In this document: piece by piece, positions 1-9,203 of the stretch
Layout of the letters: every line of letters starts with the position of its first letter
Position numbering within the stretch: position 1 is the first letter of the stretch
From: Pseudolysobacter antarcticus
GTDB taxonomy: Bacteria > Pseudomonadota > Gammaproteobacteria > Xanthomonadales > Rhodanobacteraceae
NCBI RefSeq assembly: GCF_004168365.1
Contig: NZ_CP035704.1
Span: 4,154,001-4,218,000 of the forward strand
Reading direction: 5' to 3'
DNA: 64,000 nucleotides
Position numbers and translations under genes: made by a program
The notes under the pieces: model-generated
Database searches by the model: none
Seen by the model: only the letters and a program-made list of their open reading frames with translations
Told to the model about the DNA's origin: nothing

Positions 1-91
1 CGCTATCGATGGTGTACGCAACCGGCGCGGCTTGCACAACGGCGGCGAAAGAAAAACTGATGGCGAGTGCAGCAAGTGTTTTACGTAACAT
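1..91 (-). CDS. Exported protein, probably YceI family (5' end only)
   Basis: The reverse strand starts with ATG at 91-89, preceded by a good GGAG ribosome site. It encodes a signal peptide (MLRKTLAALAISFSFAAVVQA) and then APVAYTIDS before the window ends. That mature N-terminus, a short beta strand ending TIDS right after cleavage, is typical of YceI-like periplasmic lipocalin-fold proteins that bind isoprenoid or fatty chains. Only 30 codons are visible, so export is well supported and the family name is inferred. Confidence 0.5.
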   Translation of the reverse strand, partial: MLRKTLAALAISFSFAAVVQAAPVAYTIDS

Positions 92-176
92 GAGAAATCT
101 CCAGGTTGGAAAGACAAATACGACGCGAATGTCAAACGTTTGCAGTCAAACAATGTGGAACAAGACGATGCGGCTG

Positions 177-767
177 TTAAACGATTTTGCAAGCCTCGTC
201 GAAATCGAGACGCGGCCCGCGCGGGAACAGCGCAGTCGCATCGCCATAACCGAGGTTGATCAGAAAGTTCGATTTGTAAGCCGTGCCCTTGAAGAAAATT
301 TCATCGAGCTTGGCATTGTTAAAACCCGACATCGGCCCGCAATCCAGACCGAGAGCGCGCGCCGCCATGATCACGTACGCACCCTGCAACGTTCCGTTAC
401 GGAATCCGGCGCTGTCGATCAGCGGCTGATTGCCGACGTACCAGCTACGCGCATCGGCATGCGGAAACAGCTTCGGCAATTGCTCGTAGAATTCGGTGTC
501 GATGGCGACGATCGCGGTGACCGGCGCGCTCAAGGTTTTTTCGACGTTCATCTCGTCAAGCGCGGGTTTGAGCTTGGCTTTGCCCTCCGCGGTCTTGACG
601 AACACGAGGCGCATCGGCGAACAATTTGCGCTGGTCGGCGCCATCCTCGCGAGATCGTAGATCTGATGCAGTTGCTCATCGGTCACCGGTTTCGGCAACC
701 ACTTGAAGTGCGTGCGGGCGCTGAGAAACAGTTGATCGAGCGTGTTGTGCGGTAGTACCGGATTCAT
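177..767 (-). CDS. Nitroreductase-family protein, RutE/malonic semialdehyde reductase-like
   Basis: A 196-residue FMN-dependent nitroreductase-fold protein. The family reduces malonic semialdehyde or quinone/nitro substrates with NAD(P)H. Recognisable family features are the early segment [18 protein letters not shown] (FMN phosphate contact), a central [22 protein letters not shown] stretch in the usual place, and a C-terminal LINLGYGD. Length matches RutE-type enzymes (about 196). The start is set by ATG at 767 with AGGA seven bases upstream. No rut pyrimidine-degradation genes are nearby, so the in vivo substrate is open. It stands alone between the YceI-like gene and a divergent ELM1-like gene. 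Confidence 0.85.
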   Translation of the reverse strand: MNPVLPHNTLDQLFLSARTHFKWLPKPVTDEQLHQIYDLARMAPTSANCSPMRLVFVKTAEGKAKLKPALDEMNVEKTLSAPVTAIVAIDTEFYEQLPKLFPHADARSWYVGNQPLIDSAGFRNGTLQGAYVIMAARALGLDCGPMSGFNNAKLDEIFFKGTAYKSNFLINLGYGDATALFPRGPRLDFDEACKIV

Positions 768-966
768 GAGTTTTTCCTGAGCTGGCGATCAGCGAAAGGG
801 TATGCAAAGCTGGTCGATGAGTGCTGACGAAGTACAGTGTATTGCTATTGAGCTGGCCGATAATCCGCATTTCGCAAGAAAGATTAGCTCTGTACAAGAT
901 ACAATGCAGGCTTCAATCGCGGCATTCGTCAACTTCGTAGTGTGCGCCCACCTTCGTGGTGACCAT

Positions 967-1980
967 GTGACAAACGTCCTCATCAGCGATACCTCAACCT
1001 GCTGGGTCATCAGCGACGGCGCCGCCGGCAACGAACGCCAGGCGCTCGCGCTCGCGGATGCCATGGCCATGACGGCACGCATCTGGCGGCTGCAGTTGCG
1101 CGCGCCGTGGTCATGGTTTGCACCGCGACTGACGTGGGGCGCAACGTTGGCTTTGCCCGCAGAATTGCGTGAAACGCTGCGCGCGCCGTGGCCGCAGATC
1201 GCGATCGGTTGCGGGCGTCACGCCGCGCTGGCGCTACGCGTGTTGCGCGAGCGCAGCGCCGGCAAAACATTTTGCGTGCAGATTCTCGATCCGCGCATCG
1301 CCCCACGCCATTTCGATCTCGTGATCACGCCGCAGCACGACCAACTCGTCGGCCGCAACGTGCTTACCAGCTTGGGCGCGCTCAATCCGATCGACGATGC
1401 TTGGCTGAACGACGCCGCGCGAAAATTCGACCATTTGCGCGCGCTGCCGACACCGCGCACCGCGATAGTGATCGGCGCCAGTAACCGTGCGCAAACACTT
1501 GATCGCGATTATTTCGACGCACTGCTGGTTCGACTGAGCGCCGTACATCAGCGCGACGGCGGCAGCTTTCTCGTCAGCACATCACGCCGCACACCGAGTG
1601 ATATCGCGGTGTATCTGCGAAAAATGTTCGTGCAATTCCCGGGAGTTTTCTGGGCGAGCGCGGCGGACGGCGAAAATCCGTACGCCGGTTTTCTCGCGCA
1701 CGCCACGCGCATCGTCGTCACGCCGGATTCGGTCAACATGCTCAGCGAAGCCTGCGCCAGTGGCAAACCCGTGCTGACTTTTGTGCGGCAACCTTTGCGC
1801 GGCAAACTCGCCAGCCTGCACGCCAATCTGCGCGCCGCGGGTTATCTGCAGGATCTGGAAGCGGGCACCACGATTCTGCCCGCGCCAGCAGAGCCTTTGC
1901 GTGAAACCGCAGGGATTGCGGCCAAGGTTTTGCGCGCGTGGCGCGGCGCTCAATCCAGTTCGGACGACGCAAAAAAATAG
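967..1980 (+). CDS. Mitochondrial fission ELM1-like family protein
   Basis: A glycosyltransferase-B-like protein of the ELM1/DUF1022 family, function in bacteria unknown. The diagnostic opening WVISDGAAGNERQALALA is followed by a C-terminal half with VVTPDSVNMLSEACASGKPV, resembling the donor-binding half of GT-B enzymes. GTG at 967 puts the ISDG motif near the N-terminus as in relatives. The frame stays open upstream to ATG 904 and ATG 802, which would add a non-family extension, so the start is uncertain. It converges on glnE with a 42-base gap and no obvious terminator. Confidence 0.75.
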   Translation: MTNVLISDTSTCWVISDGAAGNERQALALADAMAMTARIWRLQLRAPWSWFAPRLTWGATLALPAELRETLRAPWPQIAIGCGRHAALALRVLRERSAGKTFCVQILDPRIAPRHFDLVITPQHDQLVGRNVLTSLGALNPIDDAWLNDAARKFDHLRALPTPRTAIVIGASNRAQTLDRDYFDALLVRLSAVHQRDGGSFLVSTSRRTPSDIAVYLRKMFVQFPGVFWASAADGENPYAGFLAHATRIVVTPDSVNMLSEACASGKPVLTFVRQPLRGKLASLHANLRAAGYLQDLEAGTTILPAPAEPLRETAGIAAKVLRAWRGAQSSSDDAKK

Positions 1981-2022
1981 CGAACGCAAATCGGCTGAAT
2001 CGCATATCAAAACCTGCGGCAA

Positions 2023-4911
2023 TCAGATGGGTGGCGAGACAAAATCCAGCCCGACTGATCGCACCACATCGATCACTGCACGCGCGCTGGCCGCGAGTTC
2101 CGCGCTGCGTGGGGCAAGGCGCGGCCGCGCATCCAGCGTGCATGCGAGCGCGGTGCCGAGCAGCCGTGCATGGGCCTCGCTCAGCGCAGCCGCCGATGCT
2201 TTCGGCAATACATCACACGCCGCCATCGCGGCGATCAAATCTGCGCTGTTGCCGTGCGCCAGCAATGACGGCTGCTGCGCCGCGTGTTCGAGCACGAGCG
2301 CCTGCAGTAGGAATTCGATGTCGAGCAGCGCGCCCGCGCCTTGCTTGAGATCGAGCTGGGCTGGCGTCGAACGATCGCGTTCGGTCCGCCAGCGCACGCG
2401 CATGCTGTTGATTTCGGCATGCAGGCGAATCGGATCATGCAGCTGTTGCAGGATGTTCGCGCGCACCTCGGTAAAACGTTGACACAAGGCAACATCGCCC
2501 GCCACACAACGCGCGCGCACCAAGGCCTGGTGTTCCCAGGTCCATGCGCGTTCGCGCTGATATTCGGCGAACGCCTGAAGGCTCGTGACCAGCAAACCTT
2601 TGCCGCCATCCGGGCGCAGGCGCACATCGATTTCGTACAGGCGCCCGGCACGCGTGAGAGTTGTCAGCAGATGCACCACACGCTGCGCCAGCCGCGCGTA
2701 ATAACGCATGCCGTCGAGCGGCTTGGCGCCATCGCTTTCGCTGTTCACGAGCGCGCCGTCGTACAGGAAAACCAGATCGAGATCCGACGCAAATCCCAAT
2801 TCCGCGCCCCCCAAGCTGCCATAACCCAGCACGGCCATGCCGGTGCCGGATCCGCTATAGCCGTTTAAACGTCCATGCTGACGGATCGCACCGCGCTCGG
2901 CCAGATCGAGCACGACCTTGACCACGGTTTCGGCCAGATCACTCAAGCCGCGCGACGTGGTGCGCGCGTCCTGTTGCTGCTTCAGGCAGGCCAGGCCGAG
3001 GCGGAACGCGGCGCTGTGTTTTTCTTCCTGCACAACCTCGATTTCGACTTCAGTATCGTGCTCTTGCAATGTAGCGAGACGTCGCGACATTTCCACGCGC
3101 ACGCTGTCGCCGTCGGCGATAACGATGTCATTGCGCGAATCGAATAATTCATCGAGCAGCAACGGATGCGCGATCACGCGCTCGGCCAGCAACGCGCTGC
3201 TCGCGAACACATCGACCAGGCGCTGCCGCGCGACCGGCTGCTCGTCGAGCAAGGCCAGATAGGCGGATCGCCGCGCGATCGCATGCAGCAGTTTCAGCAG
3301 TCGCGCCAGACACACATCCGGCGCCTGACTCGCCACCGCGGCTTCGAGCAAACTCGGCATGAGCCGATCCAGCCGCGCGCGCGCGCGCGGCGACATGCTT
3401 CGCACCGCTGGGCTCAGCAGCAAGCCTTCGAGCGCGGCATGCAGATCCGCCGCATCGCGATAACCCGCCGCCGCAAGGCTGCCGATTTCCGCCTGTTGGT
3501 TGATGAGCTGCTGCCAATACAACGCGAGCGGCGTCACATTGCCCATCGGCGCGGTGTCGCGCGGCGTGTCCATCAGTGCGGAAAATTCTTCGCTGACCGC
3601 GCTGCGGACAATATCCACGTGCAGCATCAATACCGACCAGTCGGGGTAGTCGAGCGCACGTGCCAGCCGTTCACGCAACATCGCATCATCGGGCAATTCG
3701 TGGGTCTGTTCATCGCGCATCATCTGCACGCGATTTTCCAGCCGGCGCAAAAAATTGTAACCATCACGCAGGCGTTTCGCGCGTGCGCTCGTGAGCATGC
3801 CGAGCTGCTCGCAAACGGTGAGCGCCGGCAACAATCCGCGCGCGCGCAGGCTCGGCTCGCGACCGCCGCGGATCAGTTGCTGCAGCTGCACGATGAATTC
3901 GATTTCGCGAATACCGCCGGGGCCGAGCTTGAGATGCTGAGCGAGATCCTTGCGCACCACTTCGGCATCGATCAGCGCTTTCATTTCGCGCAGGCCAGCG
4001 AATGCGGTGTAGTCGAAATAACGCCGGTACACGAATGGCCGCAGGCTTTCGATCAAGCGTTCGCCGGCGTGGATATCGCCTGCCACCGGGCGCGCCTTGA
4101 TCCACGCATACCGTTCCCAATCGCGCCCATCGCGCTGGTAATACTGCTCCATCGCCGCGAACGATAACGCGATCCGCCCAGCGCTGCCGAACGGACGCAG
4201 GCGTAGGTCGATGCGGTAGGCGAATCCGTCTGCGGTGACTTCGGCGAGTAGGCGCACCAGCTGTTGCGCGACGCGCGCAAAAAAAGTCTCGTTGTCGAGC
4301 ACACGTTCGCCATCGGTCTGACCGTTTTCGGCATACGCCAAAATGAGATCGATATCCGACGAAAAATTCAGTTCACTGCCGCCGAGTTTGCCGAGCCCCA
4401 GCACCACCATGCGCTGCGCATTTCCTGCGCTGTCTCGCGGCAGGCCGTAGCGCGTACTCAGCGCGGATTCGCTCCAGCGCAATGCGGTTTCAAGGCAGAC
4501 TTCCGCGAGCGTGCTCGATCCGGCGAGCGTGGCCGCGACACTGTCGAGTCCGTTAACGTCGCGCCAGATCAGACGCAGCGATTCGCGTCGACGAAAACGC
4601 CGCAGCGCCTTGCTGCGCGCGGCATCGTCGGCGGCGATGTGAGCGAGTTCATGCGCACGCGCATCGGCCGTGCGTGGATTGCTGATCAAGCCGATCAGGG
4701 TGGGGCCAAGCAAGGTCGGCTCGCGCAAAAAGCTGTCGTAGGCAAAATCGCTGGCGAGCAGGACGCGCTTGAGCTGGTCGGCAACGCCGGCGTCATCGTA
4801 GAACGCGACGCCAGACTCGCGACAACGCTGCACGAGGCGCGAAAGCCGTTCGTCGACGAACTCGGTCAAAACAAGGGTGGAAGGATGAATTACGCTGGAG
4901 GAAATCGGCAT
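2023..4911 (-). CDS. glnE: Bifunctional glutamine synthetase adenylyltransferase/adenylyl-removing enzyme
   Basis: A 962-residue GlnE, normal length for the family. It adenylylates glutamine synthetase when nitrogen is plentiful and removes AMP when nitrogen is limiting, under PII control. Two nucleotidyltransferase halves are visible. The N-terminal deadenylylase domain has LGLGKLGGSELNFSSDIDLI, and the C-terminal adenylylase domain has LGYGSLGGAELGFASDLDLVF. Both keep the GG/S...DxD metal-binding signature and each is followed by a helical GlnD-type region (RLRPFGSAGR and RLRPDGGKG). ATG at 4911 gives MPISSSVIHPS. It is monocistronic here. Confidence 0.97.
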   Translation of the reverse strand: MPISSSVIHPSTLVLTEFVDERLSRLVQRCRESGVAFYDDAGVADQLKRVLLASDFAYDSFLREPTLLGPTLIGLISNPRTADARAHELAHIAADDAARSKALRRFRRRESLRLIWRDVNGLDSVAATLAGSSTLAEVCLETALRWSESALSTRYGLPRDSAGNAQRMVVLGLGKLGGSELNFSSDIDLILAYAENGQTDGERVLDNETFFARVAQQLVRLLAEVTADGFAYRIDLRLRPFGSAGRIALSFAAMEQYYQRDGRDWERYAWIKARPVAGDIHAGERLIESLRPFVYRRYFDYTAFAGLREMKALIDAEVVRKDLAQHLKLGPGGIREIEFIVQLQQLIRGGREPSLRARGLLPALTVCEQLGMLTSARAKRLRDGYNFLRRLENRVQMMRDEQTHELPDDAMLRERLARALDYPDWSVLMLHVDIVRSAVSEEFSALMDTPRDTAPMGNVTPLALYWQQLINQQAEIGSLAAAGYRDAADLHAALEGLLLSPAVRSMSPRARARLDRLMPSLLEAAVASQAPDVCLARLLKLLHAIARRSAYLALLDEQPVARQRLVDVFASSALLAERVIAHPLLLDELFDSRNDIVIADGDSVRVEMSRRLATLQEHDTEVEIEVVQEEKHSAAFRLGLACLKQQQDARTTSRGLSDLAETVVKVVLDLAERGAIRQHGRLNGYSGSGTGMAVLGYGSLGGAELGFASDLDLVFLYDGALVNSESDGAKPLDGMRYYARLAQRVVHLLTTLTRAGRLYEIDVRLRPDGGKGLLVTSLQAFAEYQRERAWTWEHQALVRARCVAGDVALCQRFTEVRANILQQLHDPIRLHAEINSMRVRWRTERDRSTPAQLDLKQGAGALLDIEFLLQALVLEHAAQQPSLLAHGNSADLIAAMAACDVLPKASAAALSEAHARLLGTALACTLDARPRLAPRSAELAASARAVIDVVRSVGLDFVSPPI

Positions 4912-5186
4912 CGTCGGATTATGCCCGGATGCGATGTATTTTCTGCAAGCGCAGAAACGAAAAAACCCGCCGCGACAGAATCGCGGCGGGGTCTCCCTCC
5001 CCTACCAGCCCGAAGGCGGGTATTGGCCGGCATTGTTGGTCAAAATGCGCGCCATGCCACGCCGCGCTGCAGCACGCTGCGGCGGCAAATCGGCCGCAAG
5101 CGCCAACTTCCACCAAAGAGCAATGGCGCTGTGCGCCGCGGTCTGGGTATATTGGCGACTCGTTCCGTCGACTGGGGAGTCATCAC
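4912..5186. other. Intergenic region with an orphan reverse-strand terminator
   Basis: No credible protein gene. It holds a strong reverse-strand terminator (listed separately) with no reverse-strand gene ending in front of it, and the leader of the next forward gene with TATATT at 5148-5153 as a possible -10 box. Confidence 0.4.
4959..4990 (-). terminator. Rho-independent terminator (reverse strand), no parent gene identified
   Basis: A perfect 10-bp stem, CCCGCCGCGA (4966-4975) and TCGCGGCGGG (4981-4990), with a 5-nt loop. On the reverse strand it is followed by six U. No reverse-strand coding sequence ends upstream of it; glnE starts beyond it. Confidence 0.8.
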
Positions 5187-5591
5187 ATGGTTACAAAATT
5201 ATTCTGCGCCGCGCTACTGGTTTTGTTGCCGTTGAGCACCATCGCTGCCACGGCGGCGGCGCAACATCTCGAAACCACCACGGCGTCCATTCATACCGGC
5301 ATGGCGATGGCCGCGGACACGTTGCCAATCGCGAAATCGCATTTCCATCACGTCATCAATTGTCTGGTCGATCGCGACAGCAAAGCGTTCGATGGGCATT
5401 TTGACAACCCGTGCGACGGCATGGGTCGCGATGGCGGCGCGTTGCGCGACGAGGCACAAACTGAAGCGCAGAAAAAGGATCTGCAGCACGCATTGACTGT
5501 TGCGCAACGCGGCGCGCGCAGCACCACGCTGGAAATGGCGCATGTATATGCCGAGTGGCTCGCTGAAATATTGCAGCGCGCGTTGACCTGA
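5187..5591 (+). CDS. Small exported protein of unknown function
   Basis: ATG at 5187 has GGGGAG seven bases upstream and opens a 134-residue protein with a clear signal peptide (MVTKLFCAALLVLLPLSTIA, then an Ala-rich cleavage region). The mature part is His/Asp-rich with two cysteines (HHVINCLVDRD and NPCDGMGRD) that could form a disulfide, and a C-terminal helix with EMAHVYAEWLAEIL. I do not recognise a family. The spacing suggests a lone periplasmic protein, possibly binding metal or haem, but that is only a guess. Confidence 0.65.
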   Translation: MVTKLFCAALLVLLPLSTIAATAAAQHLETTTASIHTGMAMAADTLPIAKSHFHHVINCLVDRDSKAFDGHFDNPCDGMGRDGGALRDEAQTEAQKKDLQHALTVAQRGARSTTLEMAHVYAEWLAEILQRALT

Positions 5592-5662
5592 GACGCAGCG
5601 GACATACGGCGCAATCGCTGATTGTTTATTGTTTTCCGATCCGGCATGGATTTGTCGTGTCG

Positions 5663-5697
5663 AAAAAACCGAAGCCCGAGCAATCGCCGGGCATCGG
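5663..5697 (-). terminator. Rho-independent terminator after the monohaem protein gene
   Basis: Near-perfect stem CCGAAGCCCG (5669-5678) against CGGGCATCGG (5688-5697) with one mismatch. On the reverse strand it is followed by six U (A-run 5663-5668). It lies 40 bases beyond the stop codon of the reverse-strand gene ending at 5737. Confidence 0.7.
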
Positions 5698-5736
5698 AAT
5701 CAATCCACACGGATTTCCCCGCGTGCCGCTGGTCGA

Positions 5737-7434
5737 TCAATGCGGAATCAGCGCACGGATCGAAGGCCGCGGTTTATTGGTCGGCGCGGTGGCGCGCAAA
5801 GCGGTTGAACTGCCGCAGGGAAACGGCGCACCGTTGAGGCAAGTGGCGGTCAGGAATCCCCAGATGAAATCGGTCTGCAACACGGTCAACGCGGGCGGCT
5901 GATTGTCGGCGTTGAAAAGGTTCGGATCGGGTGCGCCACTGACACTCTGCAGATAGCCGCTTTCGTTGGCGACGTTGGTGAACACGCCGAGCGCGAGCGG
6001 AATCGTACCCTTCGCGGTAGCACCCGCACGCGCGTGACAAGTGACGCACGACGAGCTCAGCACGAAGCCGCCTTCGGTCACCGAATTGGCGAGATGGGTC
6101 GGGCGTCCCATCGTATCGGTGAACTCGGTTTGTGTGCCTTTCAGACGATAGCTGAGCCAGCCGCGATCGCTGATCGAGGGTTCGATGTTTTTCGGATTCG
6201 CCGCGCTCGATTCGTGCATACCGATGCCAAGGCCGGCAAATACTTCCGCCATACCCTTGCTACGCTGGCCGCCGTCGTAGTGGCCGTTCGGTTTGAACAC
6301 CCAGCTCGCCAGATCCAGATCGTCGCATTCGTAATTCGGCGTGGTGTAATTGTCGGCCTGGTTCGCGGCGATCTTGTCCGGCGTCGAATAACCGTACGAA
6401 TCGTTGCAGCCGATGTAGTCGCAACGCCCCGGATTGTTGACGTGCTCCCACGTCGCCCATAGCCAGTTCGGCGTGTCCTTCGACGAGATATGCATCGCCA
6501 CCAGCCAATGCTCGCCGGGTTGCTGGATGTTGCCGTTGTTATCGGTCGCGCGCGTGTCGATCGTCATCTTGATGTAAGGGTTGGCGGGGTCGTCGTGCAG
6601 ACCGAGTTTTTCGGCGCGCTTTTTCGAGAGCCAATCACTTTTGATCATCACCGAATCGACCGGCAGATCGATTTCGGTCAGACCGCCATCCTGCACTTTG
6701 AGCCGATACGGCAAGCCCGCACTCTGGCCCGAAATATTCGCGCTGTTGCGATTGAAAACCGCCTGCACGCCTTCCTGATGATAGAGGTCGTTTTCAAATA
6801 CGTACTCGAACATCGGCTTGTTGCGGAACACGATCTCGGACATCGACTGGCGAATGTCGCGCCCGGTTTCGTCCGCCGCCAGCAGCTTGATGTTGACGCC
6901 GTGGGCGAAGCTGGTCAGGTGCGCCTTGGACATCGGCCCGGCAACACGAATCGGCAGCTCGGCATTCGCGCTGAGATGATCGCCCGGAAAATACGGACAG
7001 TTCTGCGCCGGATTGGCCTTGTCGCCATAGCCGGGATTGTTCGTCGTATTCGGATCGCAGCAATTCGCGGCACCCTTGCTCGTGCAGATCGGCAACGGTT
7101 GGCCGGGCCAGGTTTGCTGATCGGCGGCCCAGTTTTCCCAGAATTTTTGCGTCACTGCATCGGCAAACAATTTCCATGCGGCCATGTCCGGGCAGCTCAT
7201 CGCCGGATTGCTGATCGGTGCCGATACCTGCAGATGTCCATCGACCACACGCATCGAACACTGCGCCGAATCCTTCGGTTTGCTGTTGAAATACATCACA
7301 CCGGGCAGACGATTGCTGGCGGACGAACTCGATCCTTCGGTGGTGCGATCCTTGCACACGGGATCCGCGCAAGCGGCGATCGTGGTGAACAACGCCGCGA
7401 CGAAAAAGATCGCGCGCGATTGGAATGTCGTCAT
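5737..7434 (-). CDS. Exported monohaem cytochrome c-like protein
   Basis: A 565-residue exported protein. The start is ATG at 7434 with AGGGGAA upstream, giving the signal sequence MTTFQSRAIFFVAALFTTIA. A single haem-c attachment motif CVTCH lies about four-fifths along (codons near 6031-6048), in a serine-rich context like a small cytochrome domain fused behind a large domain. The large domain has many Trp/Tyr/Asn/Gly segments and several cysteine pairs (GRCDYIGCNDSYG, YECDDLD). It is a paralogue of the next gene on the same strand. Substrate and redox partner are unknown; a periplasmic oxidoreductase is the simplest reading. Confidence 0.75.
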   Translation of the reverse strand: MTTFQSRAIFFVAALFTTIAACADPVCKDRTTEGSSSSASNRLPGVMYFNSKPKDSAQCSMRVVDGHLQVSAPISNPAMSCPDMAAWKLFADAVTQKFWENWAADQQTWPGQPLPICTSKGAANCCDPNTTNNPGYGDKANPAQNCPYFPGDHLSANAELPIRVAGPMSKAHLTSFAHGVNIKLLAADETGRDIRQSMSEIVFRNKPMFEYVFENDLYHQEGVQAVFNRNSANISGQSAGLPYRLKVQDGGLTEIDLPVDSVMIKSDWLSKKRAEKLGLHDDPANPYIKMTIDTRATDNNGNIQQPGEHWLVAMHISSKDTPNWLWATWEHVNNPGRCDYIGCNDSYGYSTPDKIAANQADNYTTPNYECDDLDLASWVFKPNGHYDGGQRSKGMAEVFAGLGIGMHESSAANPKNIEPSISDRGWLSYRLKGTQTEFTDTMGRPTHLANSVTEGGFVLSSSCVTCHARAGATAKGTIPLALGVFTNVANESGYLQSVSGAPDPNLFNADNQPPALTVLQTDFIWGFLTATCLNGAPFPCGSSTALRATAPTNKPRPSIRALIPH

Positions 7435-7457
7435 GGTATTCCCCTGTTTTTTGCTGC

Positions 7458-7497
7458 AAAAAAATGATCGGGTCACACGCGAACGCGCGCCCGATCA
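7458..7497 (-). terminator. Rho-independent terminator between the two cytochrome-like genes
   Basis: TGATCGGG (7465-7472) pairs with CCCGATCA (7490-7497) around a 17-nt loop. On the reverse strand it runs into seven U (A-run 7458-7464). It follows the gene ending at 7530, which implies the two paralogues can be transcribed separately. Confidence 0.7.
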
Positions 7498-7529
7498 ACA
7501 AACCTCTATCGCGGTTTTGCGTGTTGCGA

Positions 7530-9203
7530 TTATTTGCCGCTGTCGTACTTCGCCTTGGTCTGCAGCAACCACGAAAAATCACCACTGAGCTGATCGCCGA
7601 ACGTCGCTTTTTTCGTGGTCGCATTCCAGCTCTTGGCAATGCCCGCGGAGGAATGGCAACCCATGCAACTTTCGCTGGCGAAGATCGGCGTGGCGTCACC
7701 ACCGGTTGTGCCCGGCTTGGCCGGACAATCCACACCGGATGGCAGTTCTTCCTGATGGCACGCGGCCTGCACGCCTTTCTGGAAATACGTTTCCATCGTG
7801 ATGTTGGTGAGGAACACCGGCGTCGGATTACCGCCGGGCTTGTTGTTCACAGCGTACGGCAAACCGGAATTCCACGGCGCCGGTTTGGCGCTCGGTTCGG
7901 TCGGCCACTGCGTATCGACCAGCTCGTAATAGCGCCACACCGAATTGAGTTTGGCGAGGGTCGCCTGTGCCTCGTGATTGAGCTGGATCTTCTCGCCCGG
8001 AATCTGCACCGCGCGCACTGCCTGCACCGGTTTGGTCGGAATTTCCTTGCTCGACGGCTGCACATTCGGCACGCAGATTTCGCAATTCGGATCGTAGAAC
8101 GAAGCCTTGGTCGGCGGGTGCGCCATGCTGTCGCCGACGAGGTTGTCGACCTGCTCGAACGTCGCCCAGATCCATTGCGGCGAGCTCTTGGTCTTGTGCG
8201 CGATATGCATGCCGACCAGACCGACGGTGACGTCTTTCCAGATGATGGTTTTGCCGGTCGTATCCAGCGCAGGAATCTGCGCCTTCATGTTGAAAAAACG
8301 ATTCGGATTATCGCCTTTGCTGGTGTCGAGAATTTTCCACGCGAGCTTCACCTCGAGCGCGCCGCTCCAATTCTTGCTGTCCACACCTTCGGGAAATGTC
8401 AGCGTCTGCGCCGGCACCTTGTTCGAGTAGGTGATCTGGCCGTTGAGGTTGTACAGATTGTTGCTGCAGAGAAAACCCACTTCGTTTGAATCCAGCAGGA
8501 TTTCGTAGTGCACCAGATTGCCGTTCTGATCGACCAGCGGACCACTGAAAGCCTGATCAACTTCTGTGAGTTTGGCCAGATCGGCCAGATCGATTTCACC
8601 AACCGCGCTAACGTTGGCGAGCACGCGCGATGCGCGCGGACTGATGCTGGCATTTTGCAACAATGGTGGCAGCGGCGGCAGGCCATGCATCGGCGCTACC
8701 GTGGTGTCGCGCGCGAGACTCAACGCCTGTTTTTCGGCAGGCAGGCGACAGGCTGCCGGCGTTTTTCCGTCGACACGGAAGATGTCGCTGCTTTCGCGAA
8801 ATAGCGTCCAGTGCGGCGCGCCGAAATTCGTATCGGCCAAATTCGGCGCGGGCTGGCCGGCGTCATTGGTCGGCCAGTTGAGCGCGAGAAACATCTGCCA
8901 CGCATTGAGATCGAACAGGCGCTGCACGTCGGCGAAATGTTTTTCGGCTTCGAGTTTTTTCTGCAGCGCGACATCGACATCGCCCGGCAGCGCAGGCGCG
9001 AGCTTGGGCGCAAAGTTCGGGAAGCTTGCCAGATAAGGCGCAGTGGCCGCGGTCGCGGGCGACGCAACCGGCGCATCGGCAGCGACGGCAAAACCCGCGC
9101 TGCCGACACAAGTTAGCGCAAGCCACATGCCCGACAATTTTCGCAAGCAAAGGCTGCGATTCAGCGGCTGGTGGTGGATGGAAGCAACGTGATTATTCTT
9201 CAT
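7530..9203 (-). CDS. Exported monohaem cytochrome c-like protein (paralogue)
   Basis: A 557-residue protein started at ATG 9203 (MKNNHVASIHH), with a hydrophobic export segment LSGMWLALTCVGSAGFAVAA. One haem-binding CMGCH sits near the C-terminus (codons around 7651-7668). The N-terminal half contains NAWQMFLALNWPTNDAG, a segment I associate with large monohaem periplasmic proteins of unknown role. Shared with its neighbour are the internal WATFEQVDN/WATWEHVNN-type segment and the haem position. The pair probably arose by tandem duplication followed by strong divergence. Confidence 0.75.
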   Translation of the reverse strand: MKNNHVASIHHQPLNRSLCLRKLSGMWLALTCVGSAGFAVAADAPVASPATAATAPYLASFPNFAPKLAPALPGDVDVALQKKLEAEKHFADVQRLFDLNAWQMFLALNWPTNDAGQPAPNLADTNFGAPHWTLFRESSDIFRVDGKTPAACRLPAEKQALSLARDTTVAPMHGLPPLPPLLQNASISPRASRVLANVSAVGEIDLADLAKLTEVDQAFSGPLVDQNGNLVHYEILLDSNEVGFLCSNNLYNLNGQITYSNKVPAQTLTFPEGVDSKNWSGALEVKLAWKILDTSKGDNPNRFFNMKAQIPALDTTGKTIIWKDVTVGLVGMHIAHKTKSSPQWIWATFEQVDNLVGDSMAHPPTKASFYDPNCEICVPNVQPSSKEIPTKPVQAVRAVQIPGEKIQLNHEAQATLAKLNSVWRYYELVDTQWPTEPSAKPAPWNSGLPYAVNNKPGGNPTPVFLTNITMETYFQKGVQAACHQEELPSGVDCPAKPGTTGGDATPIFASESCMGCHSSAGIAKSWNATTKKATFGDQLSGDFSWLLQTKAKYDSGK

